Source: Anthoceros angustus (Eukaryota > Streptophyta > Anthocerotopsida > Anthocerotales > Anthocerotaceae). From it: a stretch of 64,000 bases of DNA. Shown here piece by piece: positions 1-15,803 of this stretch. Location of the stretch: NCBI GenBank assembly GCA_010909165.1, contig MU008177.1, positions 868,001-932,000 on the forward strand. Reading direction: 5' to 3'. The notes under the pieces were generated by a model. The model searched no databases. It was not told the origin of the DNA and saw only the letters and a program-made list of their open reading frames with translations. Numbering within the stretch: position 1 is the first letter of the stretch; each line of letters begins with the position of its first letter. Both the position numbers and the translations under genes were made by a program.

Positions 1-360
1 GACTCATGGATCATCCTCGATCCATTTATTAAGACACAACATTTATCCAGACCTGAACCTCAACCTCAACCTCAATCGATCAGTAGATATCATATACGCA
101 AACCTTCATGTGGTGAGGAATATGATATTTGTGACCTTAGTTCAGTTGTGAATCCATCCATGCAAATTAGCTCATCAAATGTATGTGATGGAAGATACAA
201 GGTGAAGGTAAAAAATATGGGAACATTGTTATGTAGGATGATAACAAATACAACCAGTTGTCCTGAAGCAGTAATATCAAAGAAAGCTTGGAATAAACTC
301 CTTCGTCCATCTACACCGTACAAGTTCAAAGAACTTGCTATAACTCTTCCTTTGCTTTGA
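1..360 (+). CDS. C-terminal fragment of an unrecognised protein, cut by the left window edge
   Basis: One frame is open from base 1 to the stop at 358-360 and gives about 119 residues. It contains a short Pro-Gln run near residues 24-30, followed by a region with four cysteines. I do not recognise a family. The start lies outside the window, so this could be a last exon or a remnant of a mobile element. The bases just after the stop (about 361-385) repeat part of the coding end (about 320-350), a small local duplication. Existence as a gene is inferred from the open frame only. Confidence 0.3.
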   Translation, partial: DSWIILDPFIKTQHLSRPEPQPQPQSISRYHIRKPSCGEEYDICDLSSVVNPSMQISSSNVCDGRYKVKVKNMGTLLCRMITNTTSCPEAVISKKAWNKLLRPSTPYKFKELAITLPLL

Positions 361-1352
361 ACTTGCTATAAATCTTCCTTTGAATTCACGATAATTATTT
401 TTGACATATGGTTGACATCCAGAGGTACATTTCAGTGTCCATCTAGAGTCATATTTCTAACAGCATCGACTTGCTGAAGATACATCCTGGACTAGTTTAG
501 TAGTATGTAGGCTATTCAATTTCCTCTAGATGACTTTAGATATGGGAGTTTAGTTACTTTACTCTGACCCTTGAGTCTCATTTCATGTCCTTAGTGGATG
601 CACCCATCTCTCTCCTTCATAAAAATTTCACATTTGTGTAGTTTGCTGGCCTCTAGGAGTTTGTTTTAGTGCCTTGGCTGAGGAGCCGTTTTAGTATTTC
701 GATCCTAAAATATAGAGTTGATTCCGATGCAAAATGGAAAGGGTGCCGGTCTCTCAAAGCAACCGGAGTTTCATAGTTGCAGTTTTGTAATGGGCTGCGG
801 ACACATAGATTGCGTGCAGGGAGAAGGCAGCTCAGCTTTCCCAAGTGACTCCATGCCGCTTGCCAACTTCTTTTTCCGGTTTACTGCAGCAAATCAGCGC
901 TCAGCTCTGCAGATTTCTTGCAAACGATCTCCGTCCGGAGCCCATGGTCTGGCATGGGCTCGGGCTTTTCTCTTCTTTATAACGCAAACACAGCCACGTC
1001 TGGCCACCTGGGCTACGGCCTTGTTCCATTTGCCTTGAACAGGCGTGCACATGGGGTGATGGGTTTGATTGCTTGGACCGAGATTGCGCTGCCAGCCTAG
1101 GATGGAACACGCCAGCTTGGGATAGACATAGGCTTGATGCTTGTTTGGGATGGACAAAAATTTTGTATATATGTAAGCCCCTGAGCCGGCGGGATGAAGT
1201 TCACGTGCGGAAGGAGGAGGATGCTGAGTCTGCGTGAGGCGAAATCGAGCCGAATTGGCAATTGATGTTGGTAGCATGTGACTGGAGTTGTTTTACAGAA
1301 CATCTGGTGCAAAGCGCCCATCACGGGTAACGCTGCCAACGATTTTCGAGAC
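361..1352. other. Intergenic, promoter side of the lipase gene
   Basis: No coding frame with family similarity is visible. Short frames on both strands are not supported. The last 200 bases before 1353 probably hold the promoter and 5' leader of the lipase gene; a TATA-like TATATAT stands near 1167. Confidence 0.4.
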
Positions 1353-3351
1353 ATGGCTGCTGGCTACTGGCACGGGATTTCCGCCCTCCTGGTCGTGTTT
1401 TGTACCTGTGTAGTGGTTGCAGAGCAGATGGTAGTGGTCTCTGCTGATGAGCCGGTGGATTTGTGTTCTGCTATAGTGCTTGGCTATGGCTACCCTTGCC
1501 AGGAGTATACGGTAGGCATTCCGTTTTCGTGCAATGGCGAGGGTCGCTTCTCATTTCCGTGTCTACGTACCCATGTGAGACAGATCATGGTGTCCTGACT
1601 CTGCTGGCAGGCGTTTCGCAGGTTCCCACGGAGGATGGGTTCCTCCTTGGTGTTCAACGCATACCCTACGGTCGTGCTGGGTTGGATCTCAAAGTCGAGG
1701 CCAGGAAACCTGTGTTCTTGCAACATGGGTTGCTTCAGGTTGGACAAACTTTTTGATCTTCAGTATGTTCCTCCTACTTGTTTCCTGCAAATCACTGAGT
1801 TCCTTTGGATGGCTGAATGACAGGCTGGTGATACATGGCTTCTCAATGAACCGGATCAGTCTTTAGGTTTTATCCTGGCCGACGAGGGATTCGATGTCTG
1901 GATCGGCAGTGTTCGGGGTACTCGGTGGAGCCATGGTCACATGTCCTTGCTCTCAGGCGATCAGGCATGTCTACCAGCACACCAATTTTATTTTCTGCTT
2001 GTAGCTCTTCCATTTTTTCACTGAATCTGACAGTCATTAGCTCTTCAACCAATCCGCTTTCAGGAGTTTTGGGACTGGACGTGGGATGAGCTGGCTGAGT
2101 TCGATCTTCCTGCAATGCTGGGCTTCGTGTACAGGACCACAGGCTCTCCTGTTTATTATGTTGGGCACTCTCAGGTAAGGGGTGCTGCTCTTTGTCACCC
2201 GTTTTCTTCTTGTCAATTGTATACTGAGAACCTTCTGCGTGGATATTCTAGGGTACAATTATGGGGCTAGCTGCTCTGTCACAGACCAAGGTCGCAGAAT
2301 TTGTGGCAGCGGCAGCTTTACTAAGTCCTATCTCTTACTTGGACCACATAACCTCCAAGTTCTGCAGCAACGCTGCTCACCTGTACATTGATAAGGTCGG
2401 AGTGAATTCCTTTGCTAGCAAGGTTGCTGATTTGCCTGTAAGCTGTTCGTGCACCTTCATGAAGCGAGGCCTGCCGGCTGATCCCATCTCTGCCTGCAGC
2501 TAGTGAAGGCCATGGGATTTGCTGAATTCAACCTTCGTAGGTGAGTACTAGCAGTCGATGAGGCCATGTCTAATTCCTGTTGTCTCATTCAAGTAGCTTT
2601 TAACCTCTCTCTCTCAAACCCTGGCTCCTCGGCAGCAATCTTGGCGTTCAGTTTGCAAATATGGTCTGCATGAGCATGGAAGGGGAATGCGGGGACTTCC
2701 TAACAGCAATAACTGGTACTACTCAGTCTGGTGAAACCAATTTGAGATCTTGTAGAAACCGGCACTCTCTAACCTAGTTTAAGTGGTTCAACGGTGTAGG
2801 GCCAAATTGCTGCTTCAATAGCAGCAGGGTGCCGTACTATCTGCAGTACGAGCCACACTCTACATCCTTGAAAAACATGCAACACCTAGCTCAGAGTACG
2901 TTTCTTTTGTTTGGGCTGCCTCTAACAAGATTGAACTAGCTCTGCATCCCATTAGCTTGTCGGTATCATGCAATTGTGTTGCATCTTGTCCCACTGCTGT
3001 AACGCTCCTGCAAACTTTCCTGTGCCAGTGATCCGAAAGGGCACATTTGCCAAATACGACTACGGCTGGGTTGGCAACCTGAAGCACTACTACAGACTGA
3101 CTCCACCTGAATATGACTTGTCCCTCATCCCGAAATTCTTCCCCATGTGGATGGCTTATGGCGGGAACGATGCTCTGGCTGACCCCATTGACCTCCTCCG
3201 CACCATCAACGAGTTGCAGTCCAAACCGAGGCTGGTTTTTGTGGAAGACTATGGTCACATCGACTTCATTCTCAGCACCCGGGCTAAGGCGGACTTGTAT
3301 GATTCCATGGTCAGCTTCTTCAGATCTTTCGACAGACAGGCAGATGCTTGA
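1353..3351 (+). CDS. Triacylglycerol/acid lipase (LIP1/LIP2, lysosomal acid lipase family)
   Basis: A neutral-lipid hydrolase of the alpha/beta-hydrolase fold, probably secreted or vacuolar. The start at 1353 opens a hydrophobic signal-like segment and is followed by the family motif YGYPCQEYT, where exon 1 ends (about 1511). Later exons read PTEDGFLLGVQRIP, PVFLQHGLLQ, GFILADEGFDVWIGSVRGTR, then EFWDWTWDELAEFDLPAM. The nucleophile elbow GHSQG is split by an intron (about 2175-2251). The final exon carries GTFAKYDYG, the acid region YGGNDALAD and the histidine motif YGHIDF, and ends in a stop at 3349-3351. About nine short exons are needed. All three catalytic residues are present and the order matches plant LIP1/LIP2 lipases. 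Internal borders around 2430-2900 are approximate. The family call is firm; substrate and compartment are inferred. Confidence 0.88.
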
Positions 3352-3676
3352 GATGCCTGAATTAGTATCATTTTGGTCCTGTGTGTCTAAGTAGGCAGGT
3401 GCAGGATGTACGTAGGCCACGTTGTCCGAACTCCGGGTGTCCCTTATCGTGGGTTGTAACCTGTGGTGTCTGGGTGTACGCAATTGCGCCTGTGTTGGTT
3501 GTATATTATCCCGAGTTGTTCAAGGATCGTTCGCTGCACTCTTTCACGGAAGCAGTCAAATGTATCAGGCCCTCCAGAGCATGAGCGGAAAGATGCGGGA
3601 TTTGATGTACGCTCTCTCTGATGCCGAAAGGGTCCGTTGGGTTGTCTGATCGAGCGCAGAGTTTGAATTCCTGGAC

Positions 3677-5689
3677 ATGGCGGCGTCGTTGTGGAAGCGG
3701 TTGCTCCGGCCTTCGGTCCTGCACGGGGTGCCGGAGCCCAGCGGGCCTACATTTGAGGTGGATTGGTCTGTGATCTCTCCTGGGGGTCTTGGCATGCTAT
3801 TCAAGGAGCTCCTGGCGCACCTTCTGGGAGCGCCTCCGCCGGCGGACCTGCACAAGGGCTTCTACGCGCTGGATGGGCACCAGATGTGGGGAAGGAAGTT
3901 GAACATTGAGGATATCTACTTCCAAAGGCATTTCATTGAGGGAGTGGAGACCGGATTTCTGGTGCGTGGAGTGATCTTTGACATGCCTGCCTTGATTGAG
4001 GCATCACGTGAGGACCTCTTTTTGCTTTCCTGTAGTCGCCAGGTTGTTGCTGTTTTAGCACTTGGGTTAGCAGAAGCTGGAGATGTGCACAGTGCGCAAG
4101 CTGGTAGGAAGGGTTTCTGTTGAGGTAGCAGGCAGGCAGGTCTAATAGTACTTGGCAACGAAGAACAAGAATTTATGCATCTGGTTACTGACTATGGTTC
4201 TGCCGTTGCGACCTGCGTAGGTGAGGTAATTCCAATGCCGAAGAGGTGGGAGGACTGGACGACCATGTTAGATTTCAGTACTACAGACAAGATGAAGCCT
4301 GATGAGCAGACTGTCGACGCCACCGAGGTTATGGAAAAGCTGGGGCTGAAAGGAGTAGCTAGCCTGGAAGGTCGCCTGACTGCAGCTAAGAAAGCAGAAC
4401 AGAAGGATGCTCAGTCGAAGCTGGAGGAGAAGCAGGCCATGGAGGAAGTACTCGGAACTGGTGACAGCATTCGAGCAAAATACATGTTGAAAATCAAAGC
4501 CAAGAAACTAGCAGCAGATGCTCGGAGAGAGCAGGGCAACCTTGAAATCACGCCTGCTTCAGGTCCCAGAATGGCTGCAGGAGGCAGGACTTGGCAAGCA
4601 GCTTCAGGGGCTTTTGGTCTTGTTCGTTACCTTGAGGTTTGTGGTTCTCTTGTTTGGGTTGCTTCATTTGATCTTGCTATCATGTCTCTTAGCATTTGAT
4701 TTAGAGTCTCGGTTGTTATGCATTTCCCACAGCATCTTTGTCTTGTTTGCCCAGGTATTGCATCTGTTGGCAAATGATGGTTCTGTAATGCCTGGATGCT
4801 CTGTCTCCAATTTTTGGACAGGAACGAGGAGTTTCAAGAGCTCTGCTGGCACGGGGTGAGAAAGGTGATCTACCTTATCTACTAGATCAGCTGGGGAATC
4901 ACAAGTTTCAGCAAGTTACAGAGGTGCGTGTGAACCAAGAGGATCCTGGAGGTGGCGAACTGCTGAGGTACAGATTGTTCTTTGCTGACTGTTGAAGTGA
5001 AGAGCAATGATGTCCGAGGTCAGCACACAGAGGCCTCTTCTTATTGTCTCTTTGGTAAATGACAGCAATGGACTACTGAAGTCAATATGCGGCAATTTAG
5101 GCCTTCCAGCAAAACAAGTTATGGTGGTGTGTTCATCAATTCCTTTTCCTCCTGTCGTCTTGGTTTGCACCTTTAAGCCCCTTAACTGTACACAGGTTAG
5201 CACCTTGTTCTTGTCTATTGTGTCAGGTGATTGGTGAAGGCCCGCAGAGTGATGCCGTATTGGAAGTGGTGGCAGACTCAGGGTTTTTCGTGTGCAGGTT
5301 AAGTAGACCGCCACCTGAGCCTGATACGCAAGCATCAACCTCTGATTCTTCCGATGATCACTCTGGCCTCAGAAAGCAGCAAACATTTTTCCTGTCGGAA
5401 GGAAATCTTGACCTTGGTTGGACGAAAGGTGGGAAAGCAGGTCTAGTCTCTTGGTTTAACAGACTTGCGGAAGGGACATTACATGTAGACGAGACTGCAA
5501 GGGCAACGGGAGGAGGCAATGTCCATTTTAGCGTAGGTGATATGACTGAGCTGAAATGGGTCATTGAAGACTTGAACGGGACATCCTACAGGAGGAACAC
5601 CTTTTTTACAGGATCTGAACCAGCTGCGAAATGCACTTCGACGTCTGGAGAAATTCATTAAGCGATGCACTTTCAGCGTAAATTGCTAA
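3677..5689 (+). CDS. Unrecognised conserved-looking multi-exon protein with a charged helical middle
   Basis: Start 3677 begins MAASLWKRLLRPSVL, a short basic N-terminus that could be an organelle presequence. Likely exons are 3677-3957, about 4206-4636, 4820-4982, around 5010-5110, about 5227-5550 and 5612-5689. Features in order: a segment with FYALDGHQMWGRKLNIED; KRWEDWTTMLDF; a Lys/Ala/Glu-rich helical stretch, probably coiled coil; a region beginning ERGVSRALLARGEKGDLPY; an acidic Ser/Asp stretch; and a C-terminal helix DLNQLRNALRRLEKF ending in NC. The last exon was chosen because its acceptor (tttttacag) and phase fit the donor gtaggtga upstream. I cannot name the family; a mitochondrial protein is one guess. 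It is co-directional with the lipase gene, 325 bases downstream of it. Confidence 0.6.
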
Positions 5690-5829
5690 GGGGATTCACT
5701 CTTCTCTTTAGCAATGCTGGAGCAATTCTGCTGGACAACATGTACACTCTCAGGCCTGTCTTTGTGTCCACATCACCGAATCCGGATGTTAGGAATGTTA
5801 TATCCAACGACCCTGAAAAGCTAACATTG

Positions 5830-6795
5830 TTAACCCGGTTTCGGTCGGTCAAGGGCGTAGGGTTGAAAGAACGAGGTAAAGAGTGCCGCTACTTGTCGAA
5901 GCACGCACTACCGCCCGATGCTCCACGCTGTTGTGCTTACCGTTGGACCACACCTGGAAGGAGTCTCCCACACAACATAAATTTTGAAGGCATCAGAACG
6001 AGGCTTCACATCCATGCACTCCCCATCCTTCATCTTCACCTGCAAGCCTCCGGCTTCGACCTACACCAGGACTGCTCAAAGCAATGGCCGGATCAGGAGC
6101 TGGGCACTTGAGTAAAGGTATAGCCGTGTGTAGGCAGTATAATTCCCATAGAATCCATGGTACTTCCGGGATGCCAGGCCAAGGCTAAGAGCAATCAGCA
6201 CCAGAAGCCTGAATGCCAGAACCTCCACCGCCAGCGCCCAGTTCCCGCACGCCGCTCTGAAACCCTCTGGTTGCTCTGTCCAGCAGTTCGAGAATATAGT
6301 CGTGGCCGCGGCATTCCCCCTCACCCTCCAAAGGAATCTCAGGCAGCTCCATACTTTCCCGTGCTGCATAATCAAACCACCTCCTTCCAATCCATCACGT
6401 TTTTTGTGCGCTCTTCATCGTAGAAACCCAGGTGGTTGTCCAAGCTCCTCCTCACCTTTCGCTTGACCTCAGAATCTGGCTGAAGAAAGCCTGTGACAAG
6501 CGCTTGAGGCCAGCCAAAAGCTCCTCCGGCACGCCATGGTTGGTCACCTGGATGACGCCCCGCTCTTCGCAGGCCCTTCCCACCACAGCCAATACCTGTT
6601 GCGGCAATCGGCCCGAAGTCCCTGCCATCTTCCGAGCTCTCAGTAGAGAAGAGTGCCATTTCTATCACCGGAACATCATTATGAACGGTCACCTTAGGAC
6701 CGGCAACCGCAGTTGCCTTGGGTCGGGTCCAGCACAAAGGCTGAATTGCTGATGAGGTTTTCGAGAGACGCTTCCAATGACTTTTCCTTCCCCAT
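5830..6795 (-). pseudogene. Decayed 2-oxoglutarate/Fe(II)-dependent dioxygenase (DOXC type)
   Basis: Minus-strand pieces line up in family order but in different frames. They start with MGKEKSLEASLENLI (6795), then VPVIEMALFS, ACEERGVIQVTNHGVPEELL, LGFYDEERTKNVMDWKEV, FDYAARESMELPEIP, LLVLIALSLGL, CPAPDPAIAL, then LQVKMKDGE and finally VWSNGKHNSVEHRAVV. At least five frame changes are needed. The segment that should carry the first iron ligands (HxD) and the start of the beta-barrel is missing between GVGR and the LQVK-like piece. The distal His in SVEHR remains, while the usual RxS that follows is not found. The coding capacity is therefore lost. It lies between two apparently intact genes, which argues against general sequencing error. 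The substrate class cannot be told. Confidence 0.78.
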
Positions 6796-6956
6796 GGATC
6801 CCCCTGCAATGTCTCCAACTGCTGGAGCAGAAAAGTTCGGGGCTATTTATCGGGACGCCTATCCATCTACATCCAGTGAACGAATTATTTCCACCGTGAA
6901 CTGCAGGTCATGACCAACTTCCCCCGTGATGCGCCACTAACAATTAAGTTCAAGGA

Positions 6957-8285
6957 TCAAATCCAGTCTCTCTCTTGCAACTTCATGGGCAAATAAACCT
7001 CCGACAAATATTGGAAACCGAAGGAACTCAACGCCTGGATCTCAGCCTTCTCCTTTGTCTTCACCATGAGTTCCAGCTCCCTCACCCAGTTGGGATCCTT
7101 CTTGATGAAATCCTCCTCGAGCAAATCCCTGCCCGTCTTCAAATCCTGATCAGTCATCGGCAACCTGCACTGCTCCGGAATCTTATACTTGTCCAAGTCC
7201 GAGGGACGGACTCCTAACCACTTGATATCCGGGGTAGTGAGGTTCGAGCTATCGTAAGACATGTTCTTGGAACCACTCATGTAGACCGAAAGGATCTTGA
7301 GACCGTAGGGGTCGCTATCCACCAACCCTAGGACAGGCAACTTCAATTCCGTCTTCAGCTTCTTCAAGAACAGCCTGGTAGCGACATCAGGCTGTCCCTT
7401 AGCAGTGATGATGACACAGGGAAAGCGGTTGTAAAATCTATCTTCCGCAAGCCTCATGAAAGCAGCATCCTTCTCCACCAGCAATATGAATAAAGCGTCG
7501 CTACGCATGTCCCCGACCTTGTCTATGTTCGGTGGGATAGCTTTCCCGCCAACTCCCATCTTGGTGCAATCAATGGTATCCCCATCCTCCACAAATATGA
7601 GCTTCCCTACAACCACCCCCTTCTCCGAGGCCACCACATTCAAACTCGATCTCGTGCATCCCAGCATGCAAGAAACGTCATCTAGCACACTGTCCGACTG
7701 CCCCTGCTCCTGGAACAGCTTCACATCCGTGTAGAACAGGTCACGCTTGGTGACATGGATCCGCTTCGTGCACAGCTGGTGCACAAGCTGCAGAATACGG
7801 GTCGTAATGGTAGTCCTCCTCACAGTCGAGATGTTGGCAAACTGGCGGAAGGATGACTTGTCCTTGAGCACTATCCGGTCCAGCTCAGGCACGTAAAGCT
7901 GATTCGCCCCGCTTCTGGCTGGCACGCTGAACCCGAAGCCCTTCCCGTGGATGATGGACTTGGCTACAGCAAGGAACTGCTTCTCGATTTCATGCACCAC
8001 ATTCTCATGGCTCAGATCGACCACCTCTCTGCAGGTGTGAGGCAGATTAAGATCTGCTAGAGAACGGGTGTCTGCCTTGGCACTCTTCACCGTCTGAGCC
8101 AAGGACTTGAGAGAATTGAGGATGTAATTATCCCCTTTCAGTTTGTTCCGGAACCCAAGAGCGTCCTGGCCCTGTGCCTTGGGTGCCACCTTTTCCCTCG
8201 CTGCCTTCTTCCGAGTCTGCGACGGCTGTTCCTCCAGCTCGTAGTCGCTGTCGGCGTCCGCTGCCCGCTTCCGCTTGGAAGCCAT
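6957..8285 (-). CDS. TOP6A: DNA topoisomerase VI subunit A (SPO11-3/RHL2/BIN5 type)
   Basis: Single-exon frame of 442 residues, close to the plant TOP6A length. The start is the ATG at 8285 ([10 protein letters not shown]). The N-terminus is lysine-rich and nuclear-signal-like. The winged-helix part holds the strand-cleavage tyrosine in KRDLFYTDV, and the Toprim part holds [11 protein letters not shown] (conserved Glu) and the metal-binding [13 protein letters not shown]. The C-terminus ends near [12 protein letters not shown]. In plants the A subunit works with TOP6B, RHL1 and BIN4 in decatenation and endoreduplication, rather than in meiotic breaks like SPO11-1 and -2. It is divergent from the RPS15A gene across about 330 bases that contain a tandem duplication. 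No missing catalytic residue was seen. Confidence 0.95.
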   Translation of the reverse strand: MASKRKRAADADSDYELEEQPSQTRKKAAREKVAPKAQGQDALGFRNKLKGDNYILNSLKSLAQTVKSAKADTRSLADLNLPHTCREVVDLSHENVVHEIEKQFLAVAKSIIHGKGFGFSVPARSGANQLYVPELDRIVLKDKSSFRQFANISTVRRTTITTRILQLVHQLCTKRIHVTKRDLFYTDVKLFQEQGQSDSVLDDVSCMLGCTRSSLNVVASEKGVVVGKLIFVEDGDTIDCTKMGVGGKAIPPNIDKVGDMRSDALFILLVEKDAAFMRLAEDRFYNRFPCVIITAKGQPDVATRLFLKKLKTELKLPVLGLVDSDPYGLKILSVYMSGSKNMSYDSSNLTTPDIKWLGVRPSDLDKYKIPEQCRLPMTDQDLKTGRDLLEEDFIKKDPNWVRELELMVKTKEKAEIQALSSFGFQYLSEVYLPMKLQERDWI

Positions 8286-8358
8286 AGTTGTAAGACGAGA
8301 GCAGAAACAATGGTGCTTCAAAAATGACCTAGAACAGTCGGTACATGTGCACAGATTC

Positions 8359-8378
8359 TAGGGTTAGGCTTATAAATA
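8359..8378 (+). promoter_or_regulatory. Telo-box-like element plus TATA box, copy 1
   Basis: TAGGGTTAG (8359-8367) is followed by TATAAATA (8371-8378). Telo-boxes (AAACCCTA and its complement) near TATA boxes are known in plant ribosomal-protein promoters. This copy lies about 245 bases before the RPS15A start codon. The function is inferred. Confidence 0.45.
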
Positions 8379-8459
8379 CAGTCTACGCCGAGGCAACTCT
8401 CTTTTGATAGCGCCTAGAGCTTTTGCTCCCCCTCTGTGCTATTACATGTGCACAGATTC

Positions 8460-8479
8460 TAGGGTTAGGCTTATAAATA
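8460..8479 (+). promoter_or_regulatory. Telo-box-like element plus TATA box, copy 2
   Basis: Same elements as copy 1, displaced by 101 bases (TAGGGTTAG 8460-8468, TATAAATA 8472-8479). At about 144 bases before the RPS15A ATG, this copy is better placed to drive it, with a predicted start near 8505. Confidence 0.5.
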
Positions 8480-8615
8480 CAGTCTACGCCGAGGCAACTC
8501 TCTTTTGATAGCGCCTAGAGCTTTTGCTCCCCCTCTGTGCTATTTAAGGGCCCTCGCGACGACCGGAGTTCCCTGGCTTGACGACCGCCGGCTTGTTTGC
8601 CACAGAGAGAGCAAG

Positions 8616-9298
<683 letters not shown>

Positions 9299-11891
9299 CA
9301 TGGCCCGGCATCCAGGACCATCGGAGGGTTCTGTTTTCGTCTGAGCCGCTTAGGGCGAAGCGATTTAGAAAGCAGCTACTGTCCAAGCTGCGCCTTAGGT
9401 CATTAGTGTTATCAATCATGAAGTGAATACCGGTTTTACCAGCGCAGCTGATCACCATTTTTTCACCAGCTCCGTTATTGATACCCTGCTATTCCCTTGT
9501 TGCTCTGTGTGAACATGCTTGTCCGAGAGACGGATGGTCTCTCATAGAGTGGAATTGGGAGCGCATGAGAAATGGGGACATGCGCTTGCTATGGAGCTCC
9601 GCCTGCTTCATGCAGAAAGCGCACGTCAATTTGCAAATTCTCCCACTCTTATCGTCTCCCTTCTCCATATCAATATCTTTTGAGTGACTTTCTTGATTCT
9701 GGCCAGGGATTTCATCTCATCGAGCTGTGCCAGAGCAAATTCTGATAAAATCTAGTTCAGGTACTGTGACTGGCCAAGATTCAGACTTGACTGGCCTCCT
9801 ACAGGCCCTCAGCAGTCCTGCAGGCCCTTAACCCCAAAACGACGTACCGACTGAAATCGAGTCGGCACGTCTGGGAAACAGATGTTTTTGCCTAATTTTG
9901 GTATTCAAAAATGCCGAAAAATTGCAGTCACCATCACCTCCTGCAGCTGCTTTGCCCCATGCTTGGCACGTCACAAACAAACTAGTACAGACGAAGTAGG
10001 AGCTGAATGATGCTTCCCGCTTAACAACAGTGAGGAGACCCCTTCTCTTATACATCGCCCAGCCAACCTTGGCTATCCATCCAAACTGGCGGAGGCATGC
10101 CTCCGCCACACACTTCCCTATCCTGATTATGCACTTCGTTTATCACGCCCCCTTGCCTTAAGTAAGTAAGAATGTACTGCACATGGCTGCCTGTAGACAC
10201 GAGGAAGCATTTCTTGGTCCTACTACCTCACATTACTGCCTTCTTATGCTGACAAAATGTTGGTGATGTTAGAGAGTTGTTTTGGCTAAAACTAAATGCC
10301 AGATGCCGTGTTTACTCTTCAATTCTGGAACCCTACTCAGATCAGGCTAAAACTATTGTTTCATGATGTAAGAAAGTTGTTTTGGCTAAAACTAAACGCC
10401 AGCTGCAGTGTTTACGATTCACTTTTGGGATTTGTTGAGACTAGGTTAGCACGCAAAATAAGATACCTACTCAAGAATAACGAGGATGAGGATGGATATG
10501 GATAAGACTTGGCTATAACATTGGATGATGAAGAGAATATAGATATGATCCTTAAGAGAATATGCATATGATTCTTAAGTAGGGATGATTAAGATTCCAT
10601 GCAGAACTCTCAAATGTATTTGCTTGCTTCATAGGTGCCTTCCCAAATCTTATCAATAATAATTGTACACACTACACAGAACTTTTTGGACACATCCGCC
10701 GTTTGTATTAGCTCTTGCGTCTTTGGTGTCTTACTCGTATTTGTGTTGAATCTTGATGTCTTAAACATTCATACACTTTGTATGGTGTTATATCTTGAGT
10801 GCTTGAGGTGTTCTATATCGAGTATCCATTATATTTCAAGTGTTTGTATTGTTGTATGTATCTTTCACTATTAGAGGTGTAACAAATGGAGTGCCTCTGT
10901 CTCACATATTTATCCTTGTTAAAGACGCTTCTCTGCATTTTCTTGAAGTCTCCATTGCTAAGTAGGTTTTCAAGATTTGTATTAATGCCTTTTCAATATT
11001 TGTATTATACATACGCTTTAAATATATATTATATTCATATTCCTAATATCCATTCAATTATTATAATTCCCATTCATATTTTTAATATTTTAGGGAATAT
11101 TTTTTTCCTAATGTACATAATTAATTATTTGGAATAATTACTTATCGCTTGGAGATGAGTAATCTAAGCTGAATACTACCACTCCTGCGTATACCATTCC
11201 TCCTGTTCTATCATCCGAGAAAAATAATCATGGTAATAATATTAGTGAAGTTTTATGACATTATAGGTAAGAATAATAAGCTGCATTTACTTACTTTTTA
11301 AGGAGGTATTGCATTTTTCTTTGAGATATTCCTTATGGAATTTGAACAATAATCAGCTAGCCACGGGACAAACATCCAACAGGCAGACAGAAATTTTTAG
11401 ATCCTTTCCGCTTTCCTGCAATGTTTTTTTGCCAAATTAGCCAAACCGTTGCAGAGCTTAATAGTTTACCACGTTCGACGCATGCACATCATGTCAAGAA
11501 CAAATGGGCCACTATGTGAGCAAGCACGCATAGCCCAAACAGGTGCAGTCCCTCCGAATTGGGCCAAAAAGTGTAGACTACCACTCCAGCCACACAAGAA
11601 CAAGAGGTGAGAGTTAAGATGCGAAGTACTAGTGGGCAATATCCTTCAGATTTTCCAAAGAATATGCCATTTAAGACTAGCCACCTCTTTCCTTCTCTAT
11701 TACTGGCATTGCTTTATGTGCAAGTTTCTAAGATTCAAGAGGTGTCGTCTTTGCCTGGCAAGATATTCGAAGGGAACACGTCCTTCGGCTCACCACGAAG
11801 CGGAGACTTGCCCTGCACATGGAACCGCAGCAATGTCATTTCGAGCTGGCTTGGCTACTGTTCACACTACATAAGCAAGGGGGAATGCAAT
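9299..11891. other. Intergenic, increasingly AT-rich, no supported gene
   Basis: No frame with recognisable similarity is present. Bases 10,600-11,150 are strongly T/A-rich with stop-poor frames caused by composition. A diverged direct repeat lies at 10261-10427. The right end abuts the 3' end of the isomerase gene on the opposite strand. Confidence 0.5.
10261..10427. repeat. Two-copy diverged direct repeat, 100-bp offset
   Basis: GTTGTTTTGGCTAAAACTAA occurs in both copies, near 10277 and 10377, with similar flanks (about 67 bases per copy). Confidence 0.8.

Positions 11892-15803
<3,912 letters not shown>

Larger units (their letters stand above)
8342..8543. repeat. Perfect-looking 101-bp tandem duplication in a divergent promoter
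   Basis: Two adjacent copies, 8342-8442 and 8443-8543, are identical by eye. Each carries TAGGGTTAG and TATAAATA. The array lies wholly inside the TOP6A-RPS15A intergenic region, so it doubles putative promoter elements rather than coding DNA. Confidence 0.93.

Noticed and set aside
5665-6111. 148-codon plus frame after the 3.7-5.7 kb gene
   Set aside because: It overlaps the last exon of that gene and lies antisense to the dioxygenase relic, with no similarity of its own.
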